This document shows positions 16,517 through 25,082 of a stretch of DNA of 64,000 nt, in pieces (positions within the stretch are counted from its first letter, which is position 1; each line of letters opens with the position of its first letter). The stretch comes from Salipiger bermudensis (GTDB lineage Bacteria; Pseudomonadota; Alphaproteobacteria; Rhodobacterales; Rhodobacteraceae), in NCBI RefSeq assembly GCF_020171625.1, contig NZ_JAIUZY010000001.1:372001-436000 (forward strand), read 5' to 3'. The notes beneath the pieces are model-generated. The model was given only the letters and a program-made list of their open reading frames with translations, searched no databases and was not told where the DNA came from. The position numbers and the translations under genes were made by a program.

Positions 16517-17190
16517 GCTACGAATTCAAGCAATACCCCGATCGCGAGATGCTCGCGATGGACCTCGCCAACCAGATCGCCGGAGAGCTGCGCGCGGCCC
16601 TCAGCCATCAGGAGCGCGCCGCGCTGGCGGTGCCCGGCGGCACCTCGCCGGGGCCGGTCTTCGATACGCTCTGTGCCGCCGATCTCGACTGGGCGCGGGT
16701 CGACGTGATGCTGACCGACGAGCGCTGGGTGCCCGAAAGCTCCGAGCGCTCGAACACCCGGCTCCTGCGCGAGCGGCTGCTGACCGACCGGGCCTCTGCC
16801 GCGCGCCTCCTGCCGCTCTATGCCGACGCTGAGACCCCCGAGGAGCGGCTGGCCGAGCTGGCCGACGGCATCGCCCCGGCGCTGCCTCTGGCGGTGGTGC
16901 TTCTGGGGATGGGGGCCGACATGCACACCGCCTCGATCTTTCCCGAGGCCGACAAGCTCGAAGAGGCGCTGGCGGGCAATGCCCCGATCCTGCTGCCGAT
17001 GCGCGCGCCGGGGGCGCCCGAGCCCCGCATCACGCTGAGCGCGCAGGTGCTCGATGGCGCGCTGAAGAAGCACGTCGTGATCTACGGCACCGAGAAGCGC
17101 GAGGTGCTTCAGAACGCGCGCGGGCGGGCGCCCATTGACGCGCCGATCAATGCCGTGCTTGACGAGGCCGTCGTGCACTGGGCCGAGTAG
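16513..17190 (+). CDS. pgl: 6-phosphogluconolactonase
   Basis: Hydrolyses 6-phosphogluconolactone, the product of Zwf, to 6-phosphogluconate. A 225-residue DevB/SOL-type enzyme. It shows ALAVPGGTSPGPVF (phosphate-binding loop, about residues 36-49), the LTDERWVPESSERSN motif (about 73-87) and LLGMGADMHTASIFPEAD (about 132-149) with the conserved Gly-x-Asp-x-His. The ATG overlaps the zwf stop by four bases, so translation is coupled. A 63-base spacer then leads to pgi. Confidence 0.94.
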   Translation: MSYEFKQYPDREMLAMDLANQIAGELRAALSHQERAALAVPGGTSPGPVFDTLCAADLDWARVDVMLTDERWVPESSERSNTRLLRERLLTDRASAARLLPLYADAETPEERLAELADGIAPALPLAVVLLGMGADMHTASIFPEADKLEEALAGNAPILLPMRAPGAPEPRITLSAQVLDGALKKHVVIYGTEKREVLQNARGRAPIDAPINAVLDEAVVHWAE

Positions 17191-17253
17191 CCCCGGGCTG
17201 CGCGACAGCCGCCCGAGAGATAATTGGCCGATTGAACCAGAGTGAGAATTGAC

Positions 17254-18837
17254 ATGTGGGATGACCTCAAGAGCCTCGCCGCCGCGCGCGACGGGACCCG
17301 TATCGACGCGCTGTTCGCGCAGGATGCCGCGCGGGCCGAGACGTTCTCGGTGCGCCATGACGGGATGCTGTTCGATTACTCCAAGACCCTGATCGACCCC
17401 GAGATCCGCGCGGCGCTGATCGCGCTGGCCGAGGGGGCGGGGCTGGCCGAGCGTCGCGGTGCCATGTTCTCGGGCGCGAAGATCAACGAGACCGAGGGCC
17501 GCGCCGTGCTGCACACCGCGCTGCGCAATCTCGACGGCACGCCGGTCGAGGTCGATGGCGTCGACGTGATGCCCGAGGTGCTCGACACCCTGTCGCGCAT
17601 GGAGGCACTTGCTGACGAGATCCGCGCCTCGGAGATCACCGACGTGGTCAATATTGGCATCGGCGGCTCGGATCTCGGGCCAAAGATGGGCTACATCGCC
17701 CTGGCACCTTACGCCGACGGGCCGCGCTGCCATTTCGTCTCGAACGTCGATGGCGCCGACATCGCCGACACGCTGAAGCTCTGCAAGCCAGAGAGCACGC
17801 TGTTCATCATCGCCTCGAAGACCTTCACCACGATCGAGACCATGACCAACGCCAAGAGCGCCTGGGCCTGGCTCGAGAAGAATGGCGTCTCGACCGAGGG
17901 CAAGTTCGTGGCGCTGTCCTCGAACCAGGCCGCAGCTGGCGAATGGGGCATCCCCGAGGATCGGGTCTTCGGCTTCGAGGACTGGGTCGGCGGGCGCTAC
18001 TCGATGTGGGGTCCGATCGGTCTGTCGCTGATGATCGGCGTCGGGCCCGCGCAGTTCCGCGCCTTCCTAAAGGGCGGCATGGCGATGGACGCCCATTTCC
18101 GCACCGCGCCGCTCGCGCAGAACATGCCAGTGATGCTGGCGCTGGTGGGGATGTGGCACAACCAGGTGCTGGGCCACGCGACCCGCGCGGTGCTGCCCTA
18201 TGACAACCGCCTGAGCCGGCTTCCGGCCTATCTCCAGCAGCTCGAGATGGAGAGCAACGGCAAGGGCGTGAGCATGAACGGCGCCGATCTCGCCTGCAAT
18301 TCCGGCCCGGTGGTCTGGGGCGAGCCCGGCACCAACGGCCAGCACGCGTTCTACCAGCTGATCCATCAGGGCACCCGGGTGGTGCCGTGCGAGTTCATGG
18401 TGGCGGCGCAGGGCCACGAGCCCGAGCTGGCGCATCACCATGCGCTGCTGATCGCCAATTGCCTTGCCCAGTCGGAGGCGCTGATGCGTGGCCGCAGCCT
18501 CGACGAGGCGCGCGACAAGGTCGCCGGCAAGTTCGAGGGCGACGAGCTCGAGCGGCAAGCACGGCACCGGGTGTTCCCGGGCAACCGCCCCTCGACCACG
18601 CTGATCTATCCCAAGCTCGAGCCAGAGACGCTGGGGCGCATCGTGGCGCTCTACGAACACCGCGTCTTCGTCGAGGGCGTGATCCTCGACATCAATTCCT
18701 TCGACCAGTGGGGCGTCGAGCTTGGCAAGGAGCTTGCGACCGCACTTGGCCCGATGGTGACGGGTGAGGCGCCGGCCGACGAAAAGGACGGCTCGACCCG
18801 GCAACTCCTCACATTCATTCACAAGAATGCGAGATAA
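17254..18837 (+). CDS. pgi: Glucose-6-phosphate isomerase
   Basis: Interconverts glucose-6-phosphate and fructose-6-phosphate. In this operon it probably recycles hexose phosphates into the Entner-Doudoroff pathway. A 527-residue protein with [14 protein letters not shown] (sugar-phosphate loop), the first PGI signature [20 protein letters not shown] and the second signature region around [14 protein letters not shown] near the C-terminus. Start: ATG 17254 ([14 protein letters not shown]) is preferred to the GTG at 17242; a GAG-rich stretch precedes both. Third gene after zwf and pgl, in the same orientation. A strong hairpin follows the stop. Confidence 0.95.
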   Translation: MWDDLKSLAAARDGTRIDALFAQDAARAETFSVRHDGMLFDYSKTLIDPEIRAALIALAEGAGLAERRGAMFSGAKINETEGRAVLHTALRNLDGTPVEVDGVDVMPEVLDTLSRMEALADEIRASEITDVVNIGIGGSDLGPKMGYIALAPYADGPRCHFVSNVDGADIADTLKLCKPESTLFIIASKTFTTIETMTNAKSAWAWLEKNGVSTEGKFVALSSNQAAAGEWGIPEDRVFGFEDWVGGRYSMWGPIGLSLMIGVGPAQFRAFLKGGMAMDAHFRTAPLAQNMPVMLALVGMWHNQVLGHATRAVLPYDNRLSRLPAYLQQLEMESNGKGVSMNGADLACNSGPVVWGEPGTNGQHAFYQLIHQGTRVVPCEFMVAAQGHEPELAHHHALLIANCLAQSEALMRGRSLDEARDKVAGKFEGDELERQARHRVFPGNRPSTTLIYPKLEPETLGRIVALYEHRVFVEGVILDINSFDQWGVELGKELATALGPMVTGEAPADEKDGSTRQLLTFIHKNAR

Positions 18838-18869
18838 AGTTCCATAAAAAACATGTTACTGGTGGACCT

Positions 18870-18895
18870 TTGCCCGGGTGGAACGACCCGGGCAA
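18870..18895 (+). terminator. Strong hairpin after pgi (possible terminator or mRNA stabiliser)
   Basis: TTGCCCGGGT and ACCCGGGCAA form a perfect 10-bp stem with a six-base loop. There is no T-tract behind it on the plus strand, so factor-independent termination is doubtful; 3'-end protection or pausing is equally possible. It separates the sugar operon from the PRC-barrel gene. Confidence 0.45.
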
Positions 18896-18956
18896 CTGCG
18901 TGTTGTGAGGGCAGACGTCGCAACGCAGTGACGAACACACCCACGGAGGATACACC

Positions 18957-19712
18957 ATGAAACGCCTTACCATGACCGTCGCAGCCATTGCCCTCACCGC
19001 TGGTGGTGCCATCGCACAGACCGCCACTGATGAGAGCAACATGGAGCAAGCCGAAACCAACATGGAGCAGGCTGGCGAGAACGTCGAGCAGGCGGCCGAG
19101 AACACCGGTCAGGCCATCGAGAACAGCGCCGAGAACGCCGGTCAGGAGATTGAGAACGCTGCCGAAGACGCCGAGCGTGAGATCGACCAGGCAGCGAACC
19201 GCACCGGCCAGAGCATGGAAGATATCTTCGGCATGGACGAAGACGGCCTCATCCGCAGCCGTGACATCACCGGCGGTGCCGTTTACGCGGTCCGCGAAGA
19301 TGCTGCCATGACCGACACCGACATGGCCGAAGGCGAGCCTGCCATGGGTGACGAGACCGAAATGGCGGACACCAATGCTGACGCCGAGATGAACGCCGAA
19401 ACCGACGAGACCGACATGGCCGCCAACGATGGCATGGCGACCACCGGCGGCATGGGCACCTACACTGAGATCGGCGAAAACTGGGATAACGTTGGCGAGA
19501 TCGAAGACATCGTCTTCACCGCCGATGGCAAGATCGAAGGTGTCGTGGCCGAAGTGGGTGGCTTCCTCGACATCGGCGACAAGCACGTGCACATCTCTCT
19601 CAGCGACGTGCAGCTGATGCCGATCGACGATGGCTCCTATGCCCTGGTGACCAACTACACCAAGGATCAGCTGATGGAGATGCCCGACATCGACGAGTCG
19701 GCAATGCAATAA
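18957..19712 (+). CDS. Secreted PRC-barrel domain protein with an amphipathic N-terminal repeat
   Basis: A 251-residue exported protein. Signal peptide MKRLTMTVAAIALTAGGAIA with likely cleavage after residue 20. Residues 25-85 are a charged, Ala/Glu/Gln/Asn-rich helical repeat with recurrent NMEQAxxN and AxxN/ExxQxIEN units, resembling apolipoprotein or LEA-type amphipathic helices. A Met/Thr/Asp-rich acidic stretch follows. The C-terminal 90 residues (from about 160) are a PRC-barrel: GENWDNVGEIEDIVFTADGK, then EVGGFLDIGDKHVHISLSD. PRC-barrels bind protein or RNA partners, and secreted versions are common in Rhodobacterales without known function. A GGAGGA site precedes the ATG. A clean terminator follows. 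Confidence 0.85.
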   Translation: MKRLTMTVAAIALTAGGAIAQTATDESNMEQAETNMEQAGENVEQAAENTGQAIENSAENAGQEIENAAEDAEREIDQAANRTGQSMEDIFGMDEDGLIRSRDITGGAVYAVREDAAMTDTDMAEGEPAMGDETEMADTNADAEMNAETDETDMAANDGMATTGGMGTYTEIGENWDNVGEIEDIVFTADGKIEGVVAEVGGFLDIGDKHVHISLSDVQLMPIDDGSYALVTNYTKDQLMEMPDIDESAMQ

Positions 19713-19735
19713 GCCGCGCTCTTGCGCAGCATTCC

Positions 19736-19763
19736 AAGGCCGGGGATTTTCCCCGGCCTTTTT
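19736..19763 (+). terminator. Intrinsic terminator after the PRC-barrel gene
   Basis: AAGGCCGGGGA and TCCCCGGCCTT form an 11-bp stem with a three-base T loop, followed by TTTC. It lies 24 bases behind the stop. Because the arms are A/T-flanked it may also work on the minus strand for the convergent cupin gene. Confidence 0.85.
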
Positions 19764-19770
19764 CTGTGCG

Positions 19771-20208
19771 CTATCGGGAAATATCGAAGCCGGGGTCGGC
19801 CAGCTGGAAGCCCTCGAAGCGGAACCCGGGCGACACGGTGCAGCTTACCAGCGTCCAGTCCCCGAGGCTGCGCGCTGCCTGCCAGTGGTGGGCAGGCACG
19901 ATGATCTGGGGCCGTTCCGGCCCGCTCAGGTCCTGCCCGAGCCGGTGATCCTCGCGCGGGCCCGCCGCGTCGGGCGAGATCGACAGCTCGAGCGGCGCCC
20001 CGGCGTGCCAAAGCCAGATCTCGTCCGCATCGACCCGGTGCCAGTGGCTGCGCTCTCCGTCTTTCAGCAGAAAATAGATGCAGGTCCCTGCGGGCCGCTC
20101 CCCGGGTTGCGCATCGGCCACCCATGTCTGGCGGTAGTGGCCGCCCTCCGGGTGCGGCTCGAGCCGCAGCAGGGCGATGATCTCCTCGGCGGTTTGGGTC
20201 TTGGTCAT
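19771..20208 (-). CDS. DUF985 cupin protein
   Basis: A 145-residue single cupin of the DUF985 (YML079w-like) family. The barrel motifs are visible: LLRLEPHPEGGHYRQTW near the N-terminus, FLLKDGERSHWHRVDADEIW in the middle, with the family's His-x-His-like ligands, and VSPGFRFEGFQLAD at the end. The ligand is unknown; the fold suggests a small sugar or nucleotide. Start 20208 (MTKTQTAEEI) is preferred because GGAG lies five bases upstream; a longer start at 20232 has none. Monocistronic, and divergent from the endolysin gene. Confidence 0.88.
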   Translation of the reverse strand: MTKTQTAEEIIALLRLEPHPEGGHYRQTWVADAQPGERPAGTCIYFLLKDGERSHWHRVDADEIWLWHAGAPLELSISPDAAGPREDHRLGQDLSGPERPQIIVPAHHWQAARSLGDWTLVSCTVSPGFRFEGFQLADPGFDISR

Positions 20209-20333
20209 GCGGGCTCCGTGCGCTGCGGTCATCTCTCGTTCACCCGGATCTGGCCGGATGTGACGGGAGGGAACCAGCCTTCGCGGCAGAAGGGAACCCT
20301 CGCGGTTTTGTTGCCGAAAGAAGGAGGCCTGCC

Positions 20334-20954
20334 ATGAGTGTGACTCCCCGCATCCGCCAGATCGCGGACGAGATCGTCCAGCGAGAGGGTGGCTACGTCA
20401 ACGATCCCGACGACCCCGGCGGCGCCACCAAGTTCGGCGTGACCATCCACACGCTGCGCCGGCTCGGCATGGATCTGGACCGAGACGGCGATGTCGATAC
20501 CGGCGATGTCCGGGTGCTGAGCCGCGCTCAGGCGGTTGAGGTCTTTCTGGAGCACTATTTCCACCGCCCGCGCCTCAATGAGCTGCCCGAGGTGCTGCAG
20601 GCCTCGGTCTTCGACATGTACGTGAACGCCGGGGCCAACGCGGTGAAGATCCTGCAGCGGCTTCTGTGCGAGATGGGGCAGGGCGTGGCGGTGGACGGTG
20701 TCCTCGGGCCGCGAAGCCTCGCCGCCTGCGCCCGCGCCGCCGCGGCTGCGCCCGAGCACATCGCCGACGCCTACGGGATCGCGCGGCGAAACTACTATTT
20801 CGCTCTGGCCGACGCCCGCCCCGCGAGCCGAAAATACGCCCGCTCCCGCGCGGGAGGGAAAGGCGGCTGGATCCGCCGCGCCGAAGCGTTCATCGCCCCG
20901 CGCTACCACATGACGGAGGCCGAGTTTCGCGCCCGGGTGGGCTTATGGGGCTGA
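20334..20954 (+). CDS. GTA-type endolysin: glycosyl hydrolase 108 family N-acetylmuramidase
   Basis: A 206-residue muramidase of the GH108 / secretion-activator family. The catalytic glutamate is in VQREGGYVNDPDDPGG (Glu18), followed by ATKFGVT. The C-terminal half is a peptidoglycan-binding-like helical domain (ASVFDMYVNAGANAVKILQR onwards). Relatives paired with a 3TM holin form the lysis module of Rhodobacter capsulatus gene transfer agent, and the next gene here is such a holin. Unusually, residues 47-58 (DLDRDGDVDTGD) form a canonical EF-hand calcium loop. No signal peptide. The ribosome-binding site AAGGAGG precedes the ATG. Confidence 0.88.
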   Translation: MSVTPRIRQIADEIVQREGGYVNDPDDPGGATKFGVTIHTLRRLGMDLDRDGDVDTGDVRVLSRAQAVEVFLEHYFHRPRLNELPEVLQASVFDMYVNAGANAVKILQRLLCEMGQGVAVDGVLGPRSLAACARAAAAAPEHIADAYGIARRNYYFALADARPASRKYARSRAGGKGGWIRRAEAFIAPRYHMTEAEFRARVGLWG

Positions 20955-21457
20955 TCGATCGCGCGATGGCGCTGCTCTTCGGCTCGGGGCGCAACGTGGT
21001 GGCCGAGACCGCCGAGGTCTTCCGGGTCAATGCCGAGGCGCGCGATGCGCGCGAGGCCGGGCTGCGGGGCGAGGCGCTGGCGCAGTTCGGCGCCGAGTTC
21101 GCGCGCCAGCGGCGCTCGCGCTTCGATCGGCTGATGGACGGTCTCAACCGCCTGCCGCGCCCGGCGCTGGCGCTCGGCACGCTGGGGCTCTTTGTCAGCG
21201 CGATGTGGGACCCGGAGTGGTTCGCGGCGCGGATGCAGGGGCTGGCTCTGGTGCCCGAGCCGATGTGGTGGCTGCTGACCGCCATCGTGGGCTTCTATTT
21301 CGGCGCGCGCCACCAGACCAAGGGGCAGGAATTCCGCCGCGACATCGCCGCCGTGGTCGCTGCCGCGCCGATGGTGCGGCCCGAGGGACCGCCCTCCGCG
21401 CAAGGGCGGAGCGACAACGCGGCGCTGGCGGATTGGCGGGAGAGCTTGGGCCGGTGA
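20945..21457 (+). CDS. Holin of the GTA 3TM type
   Basis: A 170-residue membrane protein. An amphipathic N-terminal part (MGLIDRAMALLFGSGRNVV) and a charged helical region lead to two clear hydrophobic segments, about 78-96 (PALALGTLGLFVSAMW) and 106-124 (MWWLLTAIVGFYFGARH), followed by a basic tail. This matches the family described as holin of 3TMs for gene-transfer-agent release. It would make the inner-membrane pore that lets the upstream endolysin reach peptidoglycan. It overlaps the endolysin gene by ten bases. The structural GTA genes are not in the window, as expected since lysis genes are encoded separately in Rhodobacter. Confidence 0.82.
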   Translation: MGLIDRAMALLFGSGRNVVAETAEVFRVNAEARDAREAGLRGEALAQFGAEFARQRRSRFDRLMDGLNRLPRPALALGTLGLFVSAMWDPEWFAARMQGLALVPEPMWWLLTAIVGFYFGARHQTKGQEFRRDIAAVVAAAPMVRPEGPPSAQGRSDNAALADWRESLGR

Positions 21458-21883
21458 CGGCGGGCTGACCTTGGGGTGAGTGTCATTCGCGTTTTGACCG
21501 TGCGGAACGGTGGCCGCCGGCCGCCGCGCATCGGTCATGCTGAAAGCATAGCTCCGGCATGACCCGCCCCCGGACCGGCGATGTGCCGACGTTTGCGCCA
21601 AGCTGAGAGACGCTTCGGAATTGCCCGGGATGACATAAAGGACGCGCCGAAAAGAACGCCAATCCGCCGACCGACGATGCGCGGCCTCGTTTTTCCTTGC
21701 ACCTCTTGGAGAAAGCCGCATTTCGATAAGCATTGCTGCCGCCATAGCAATTCAGGTCATTCCCGGTGGCGTCCCGGCCCTGCGCCTTCATTCCTCCCCG
21801 ACATACGGTTGCGACAATGTGAACGCCGGTCAAAAGTGATTTTCGTTGGCCGGTCCCATGCCCTTTCGTATACACGGGGCACC
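21458..21883. other. 426-bp spacer between holin and ccmF, no convincing gene
   Basis: Codon character is poor on both strands. A 130-residue minus-strand frame and a plus-strand frame running into ccmF have Cys/Arg/Ser-rich, shadow-like compositions and no recognisable domain. An inverted repeat GGTCATGC / GCATGACC lies at 21533-21540 and 21557-21564, with an inner ATGCT-gaa-AGCAT hairpin. ccmE, which precedes ccmF in many alphaproteobacterial clusters, is not found here. Confidence 0.5.
21533..21564. repeat. Inverted repeat GGTCATGC...GCATGACC
   Basis: Two exact 8-base arms with 16 bases between them, the loop itself holding a small ATGCT/AGCAT hairpin. It could be a nested RNA structure or an operator. 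It lies 75 bases behind the holin stop and 320 bases before ccmF. Confidence 0.5.
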
Positions 21884-23851
21884 ATGATTACCGAGCTCGG
21901 ACACTTCGCCCTCATCCTCGCCGCCCTCGTCGCCTGTGTTCAGGCGGTGGTCCCCATGATCGGCGCCCATAAACGCTGGCCCGGCTGGATGGCCGTCGCC
22001 GAACCTGCCGCCACGGCGCAGTTCCTGCTGGTGCTGATCAGCTTCGCGGCGCTGACTCACGCTTTCGTCACCTCCGACTTCTCGCTGCGCCTCGTGGTGA
22101 TGAACAGCCACTCGGCCAAGCCGATGCTCTACAAGATCAGCGGTGTCTGGGGGAACCACGAGGGCTCGATGCTGCTCTGGGTGATGATCCTGTCGCTCTT
22201 CGGGGCGCTGGCGGCGTGGTTCGGAGGCAACCTGCCGCCGACGCTGCGCGCCCGCGTGCTGGGCGTTCAGGCCATGGTGGGCGTGGCCTTCTTCGCCTTC
22301 ATCCTGATGACCTCGAACCCGTTCCTGCGCATGGCGGTGCCGCCCTTCGACGGGCAGGACCTGAACCCGCTGCTGCAGGACCCCGGGCTCGCCTTCCACC
22401 CGCCGTTCCTCTACCTCGGCTATGTCGGGCTTTCGATCTGCTTCAGCTTTGCCGTGGCGGCGCTGATCGAGGGCCGGGTCGACGCCGCGTGGGGCCGCTG
22501 GGTGCGGCCCTGGACGCTGCTGAGCTGGGTGTTTCTCACCATCGGCATCGCGCTCGGCTCGTGGTGGGCCTATTACGAGCTTGGCTGGGGCGGATTCTGG
22601 TTCTGGGACCCGGTCGAGAACGCCTCGTTCATGCCGTGGCTGCTGGCCGCCGCCCTGCTGCACAGCGCCATCGTGGTCGAGAAACGCGAGGCGCTGAAGA
22701 GCTGGACCATCCTGCTCGCCATCCTCGCCTTCGGTTTCTCGCTGATGGGCACCTTCATCGTCCGCTCGGGTCTTCTGACCTCGGTGCATGCCTTTGCCAC
22801 CGACCCCGAGCGCGGCGTCTTCATCCTTGCCATCCTCGTGATCTTCACCGGCGGCGCGCTGACGCTGTTCGCCGCCCGCGCCGGGGCCATGCAGGCCAAG
22901 GGCGTGTTCGGCGTCGTCAGCCGCGAATCTGCGCTGGTGGCCAACAACATCCTCCTCGCGGTGGCCTGTTTCGTGGTCTTCGTCGGCACGCTCTGGCCGC
23001 TGGTCGCCGAGATGCTGTTCGCCCGCAAGCTCTCGGTCGGCGCGCCGTTCTTCAACATGGCCTTCACGCCCTTCATGGTGATTCTGGGCCTGCTGCTGCC
23101 CATCGGCGCCATGCTGAGCTGGAAGCGCGCCAAGGTCGGTCGCGTCATGCGCCAGCTTGCCCCCGCGCTCGGCCTCGCCATCGCCGTCGCCGGCCTGTTC
23201 TGGACCATCCAGACCGGGCGCAGCCTGCTCGGGCCGGTGGGGCTGTTCCTCGGCACCTGGCTGGTGGCCGGCGCGATCACCGACCTGCTGAGCCGCATCG
23301 GCAAAAGCCGCGACTACAGCCGCCTCTTGCGTTTGCCGCGGGCAGACTGGGGCAAGGCCGTGGCGCATGGCGGGCTCGGCATCTGCATGGCCGGCATCGC
23401 CGGCCTGATGGCCTGGCAGCAGGAAGATATACGCGTGGCCGAGCTTAACCAGCCGTTCGAGCTTGGCGGCTACGAGTTCGAGCTCCTGGGCGTCGAGCGC
23501 GTGCGCGGGCCCAACTACTTCTCCACCATGGGCGAGGTCGCGGTGCGTCAGGACGGCGAGGAGATCGCCCATCTCTACCCGGAAAAGCGCGAGTACCCGG
23601 TCGCCAAGATGCCCACCACCGAGGCCGCCATCGACTACCGCTTCCTGCGCGACCTCTACGTGGTGATCGGCGATCCGCAGTCCGGCGGCGGCTGGACCAT
23701 GCGGGTCTACATCAAGCCGCTGGCGAACTGGATCTGGGGGGGCTGCATCCTGATGGCCCTGGGCGGCCTGCTGAGCCTGTCCGACCGGCGCTTCCGCGTG
23801 GCCGCGGGCGCCCGCAAGGCCACCCCCGCGAAGGGAGTGCCGGCGGAATGA
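21884..23851 (+). CDS. ccmF: Cytochrome c-type biogenesis protein CcmF
   Basis: A 655-residue, about 15-helix inner-membrane protein of System I cytochrome c maturation. It receives haem from holo-CcmE and, with CcmH, ligates it to apocytochrome c in the periplasm. The WWD motif is present: the segment YELGWGGFWFWDPVENASF near residue 235 is the classic haem-handling loop. The start MITELGHFALILAALVACVQ is the normal CcmF N-terminus; the upstream 100 codons of open frame are not used. ccmH overlaps its stop by four bases. No ccmE or ccmI lies beside it in this window. Confidence 0.95.
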   Translation: MITELGHFALILAALVACVQAVVPMIGAHKRWPGWMAVAEPAATAQFLLVLISFAALTHAFVTSDFSLRLVVMNSHSAKPMLYKISGVWGNHEGSMLLWVMILSLFGALAAWFGGNLPPTLRARVLGVQAMVGVAFFAFILMTSNPFLRMAVPPFDGQDLNPLLQDPGLAFHPPFLYLGYVGLSICFSFAVAALIEGRVDAAWGRWVRPWTLLSWVFLTIGIALGSWWAYYELGWGGFWFWDPVENASFMPWLLAAALLHSAIVVEKREALKSWTILLAILAFGFSLMGTFIVRSGLLTSVHAFATDPERGVFILAILVIFTGGALTLFAARAGAMQAKGVFGVVSRESALVANNILLAVACFVVFVGTLWPLVAEMLFARKLSVGAPFFNMAFTPFMVILGLLLPIGAMLSWKRAKVGRVMRQLAPALGLAIAVAGLFWTIQTGRSLLGPVGLFLGTWLVAGAITDLLSRIGKSRDYSRLLRLPRADWGKAVAHGGLGICMAGIAGLMAWQQEDIRVAELNQPFELGGYEFELLGVERVRGPNYFSTMGEVAVRQDGEEIAHLYPEKREYPVAKMPTTEAAIDYRFLRDLYVVIGDPQSGGGWTMRVYIKPLANWIWGGCILMALGGLLSLSDRRFRVAAGARKATPAKGVPAE

Positions 23852-24306
23852 TGCGCTCTGTCCTTGCCCTTGCCTTCGTGCTGATCGCCACCCTCGCGCA
23901 GGCGGTCCAGCCCGACGAGATCCTCGACGATGCCGCGCTCGAGGCGCGGGCGCGCGAGATCTCGCAGGGGCTGCGCTGCCTGGTCTGCCAGAACGAGAAC
24001 ATCGACGATTCCAACGCCTCGCTGGCCCGCGACCTGCGCCTGCTGGTGCGTGAGCGTCTGGTCGAGGGCGACAGCAACGACGAGGCCGTCGCCTACATCG
24101 TCGACCGCTACGGTGAATACGTGCTGCTGAAGCCCACCACCGGCGGCTGGAACTGGCTGCTCTGGGCCGCGGGGCCGCTGCTCTTCGTCTTCGCGCTGCT
24201 CACCGGCGCGCTCTACATCCGTGGCCGCTCCCGCGCCGCGGCCCCCGCCGAGGCCGGGCTCAGTGACGACGAGAAGGCGCGGCTCGAGCAGATCCTGCGC
24301 GAGTGA
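23848..24306 (+). CDS. ccmH: Cytochrome c-type biogenesis protein CcmH
   Basis: A 152-residue membrane-anchored periplasmic thiol-disulfide protein that reduces apocytochrome c or binds it for haem ligation by CcmF. Signal peptide at residues 1-19. The redox pair is in LRCLVCQNENIDDSNASLA (Cys44 and Cys47). A C-terminal transmembrane helix (about 100-120) is followed by a short basic tail. It overlaps ccmF by four bases. The CcmI/CycH-type TPR extension found fused to CcmH in some bacteria is absent, so this is the short form. Confidence 0.95.
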   Translation: MMRSVLALAFVLIATLAQAVQPDEILDDAALEARAREISQGLRCLVCQNENIDDSNASLARDLRLLVRERLVEGDSNDEAVAYIVDRYGEYVLLKPTTGGWNWLLWAAGPLLFVFALLTGALYIRGRSRAAAPAEAGLSDDEKARLEQILRE

Positions 24307-24496
24307 TGCGAGAGGCGGGCGATGGACCCGCGGACCGGCGCCTGCTATGATCCCGGCAGGGTCCGCAGTTCACCCAGGCGCCGCCACTCGCTAAACCTGC
24401 TTTCTCATCGCTGATCCACGTTCCCGGCGATACCCGACGGACAAGGGCGGACCTCCACCCCTGAACAGGGGCGCGGTATCGGATCCGGAGGATTTG

Positions 24497-24997
24497 ATGA
24501 CCCGAGACGTGATTTCCCTGCAGATCGACGATCTGTCGCAATTCGCCCGCACCCTGCGCGCAGGCCTCGCCAACCCGCCTTCGCATGTCGAGATGCTGGG
24601 CCAGATCGCCCGCGCGGCGGGGTACCGCAACTATCAGCACCTGCGCGCCCATCACACGCCGGCGCCGAAACCCGACGCCAAGCGCGTCGACAAGGCCCTG
24701 CGTTACTTCGACGGGCAGGGGCTGCTGATGCGCTTTCCCGGCCGGACGCAGATGCAATGGCTCTGCCTCTGGGCGCTCTGGGCCCGTCTGCCAGCGCGCG
24801 AGGAGATGTCCGAGCGTGCCATCAGCGCCCGGATCGACAGCCTCACCGCCTTTCGCGACGCCGCGCAGCTGCGCCGCAGCATGGTGGAGGCGGGGCTTCT
24901 GACCCGCACCCTCGACGGCGCGGTCTACCTCCGGCGCGAGCAGCAACCGAGCGCCGAGGCCCGCGCGCTGATTTCCGCGGTGTCGGCGCGGATGTGA
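24497..24997 (+). CDS. DUF2087 domain protein
   Basis: A 166-residue cytoplasmic protein. The C-terminal half (from about residue 60) resembles DUF2087: DKALRYFDGQGLLMRFPGRT, then WLCLWALWARLPAREEMSER, and a final GLLTRTLDGAVYLR, a winged-helix-like arrangement also seen appended to ArsR-type regulators. The N-terminal part has a helical segment with GQIARAAGYRNYQHLRAHH, similar to glyoxalase-related regulatory leaders. Function unknown; a nucleic-acid-binding role is possible but unproven. GGAG lies six bases before the ATG. The 190-base spacer upstream separates it from ccmH. Confidence 0.72.
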   Translation: MTRDVISLQIDDLSQFARTLRAGLANPPSHVEMLGQIARAAGYRNYQHLRAHHTPAPKPDAKRVDKALRYFDGQGLLMRFPGRTQMQWLCLWALWARLPAREEMSERAISARIDSLTAFRDAAQLRRSMVEAGLLTRTLDGAVYLRREQQPSAEARALISAVSARM

Positions 24998-25082
24998 CGC
25001 CGCGTTTGCCTTTGCCAAGGGTGTCTCCTGCCTGTCTTATGACGCCCGGACCCGAGAGGCGGGAGGAGACAGGAGGCACCCC

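Noticed and set aside
21483-21875. A 130-codon minus-strand ORF in the holin-ccmF spacer
   Set aside because: Cys/Arg/Ser-rich composition, no ribosome-binding site and no recognisable domain; not reported as a gene.
21830-23572. A 580-codon minus-strand frame opposite ccmF
   Set aside because: It is the antisense shadow of ccmF, His/Gln/Arg/Glu-rich with no domain, while ccmF is unmistakable.
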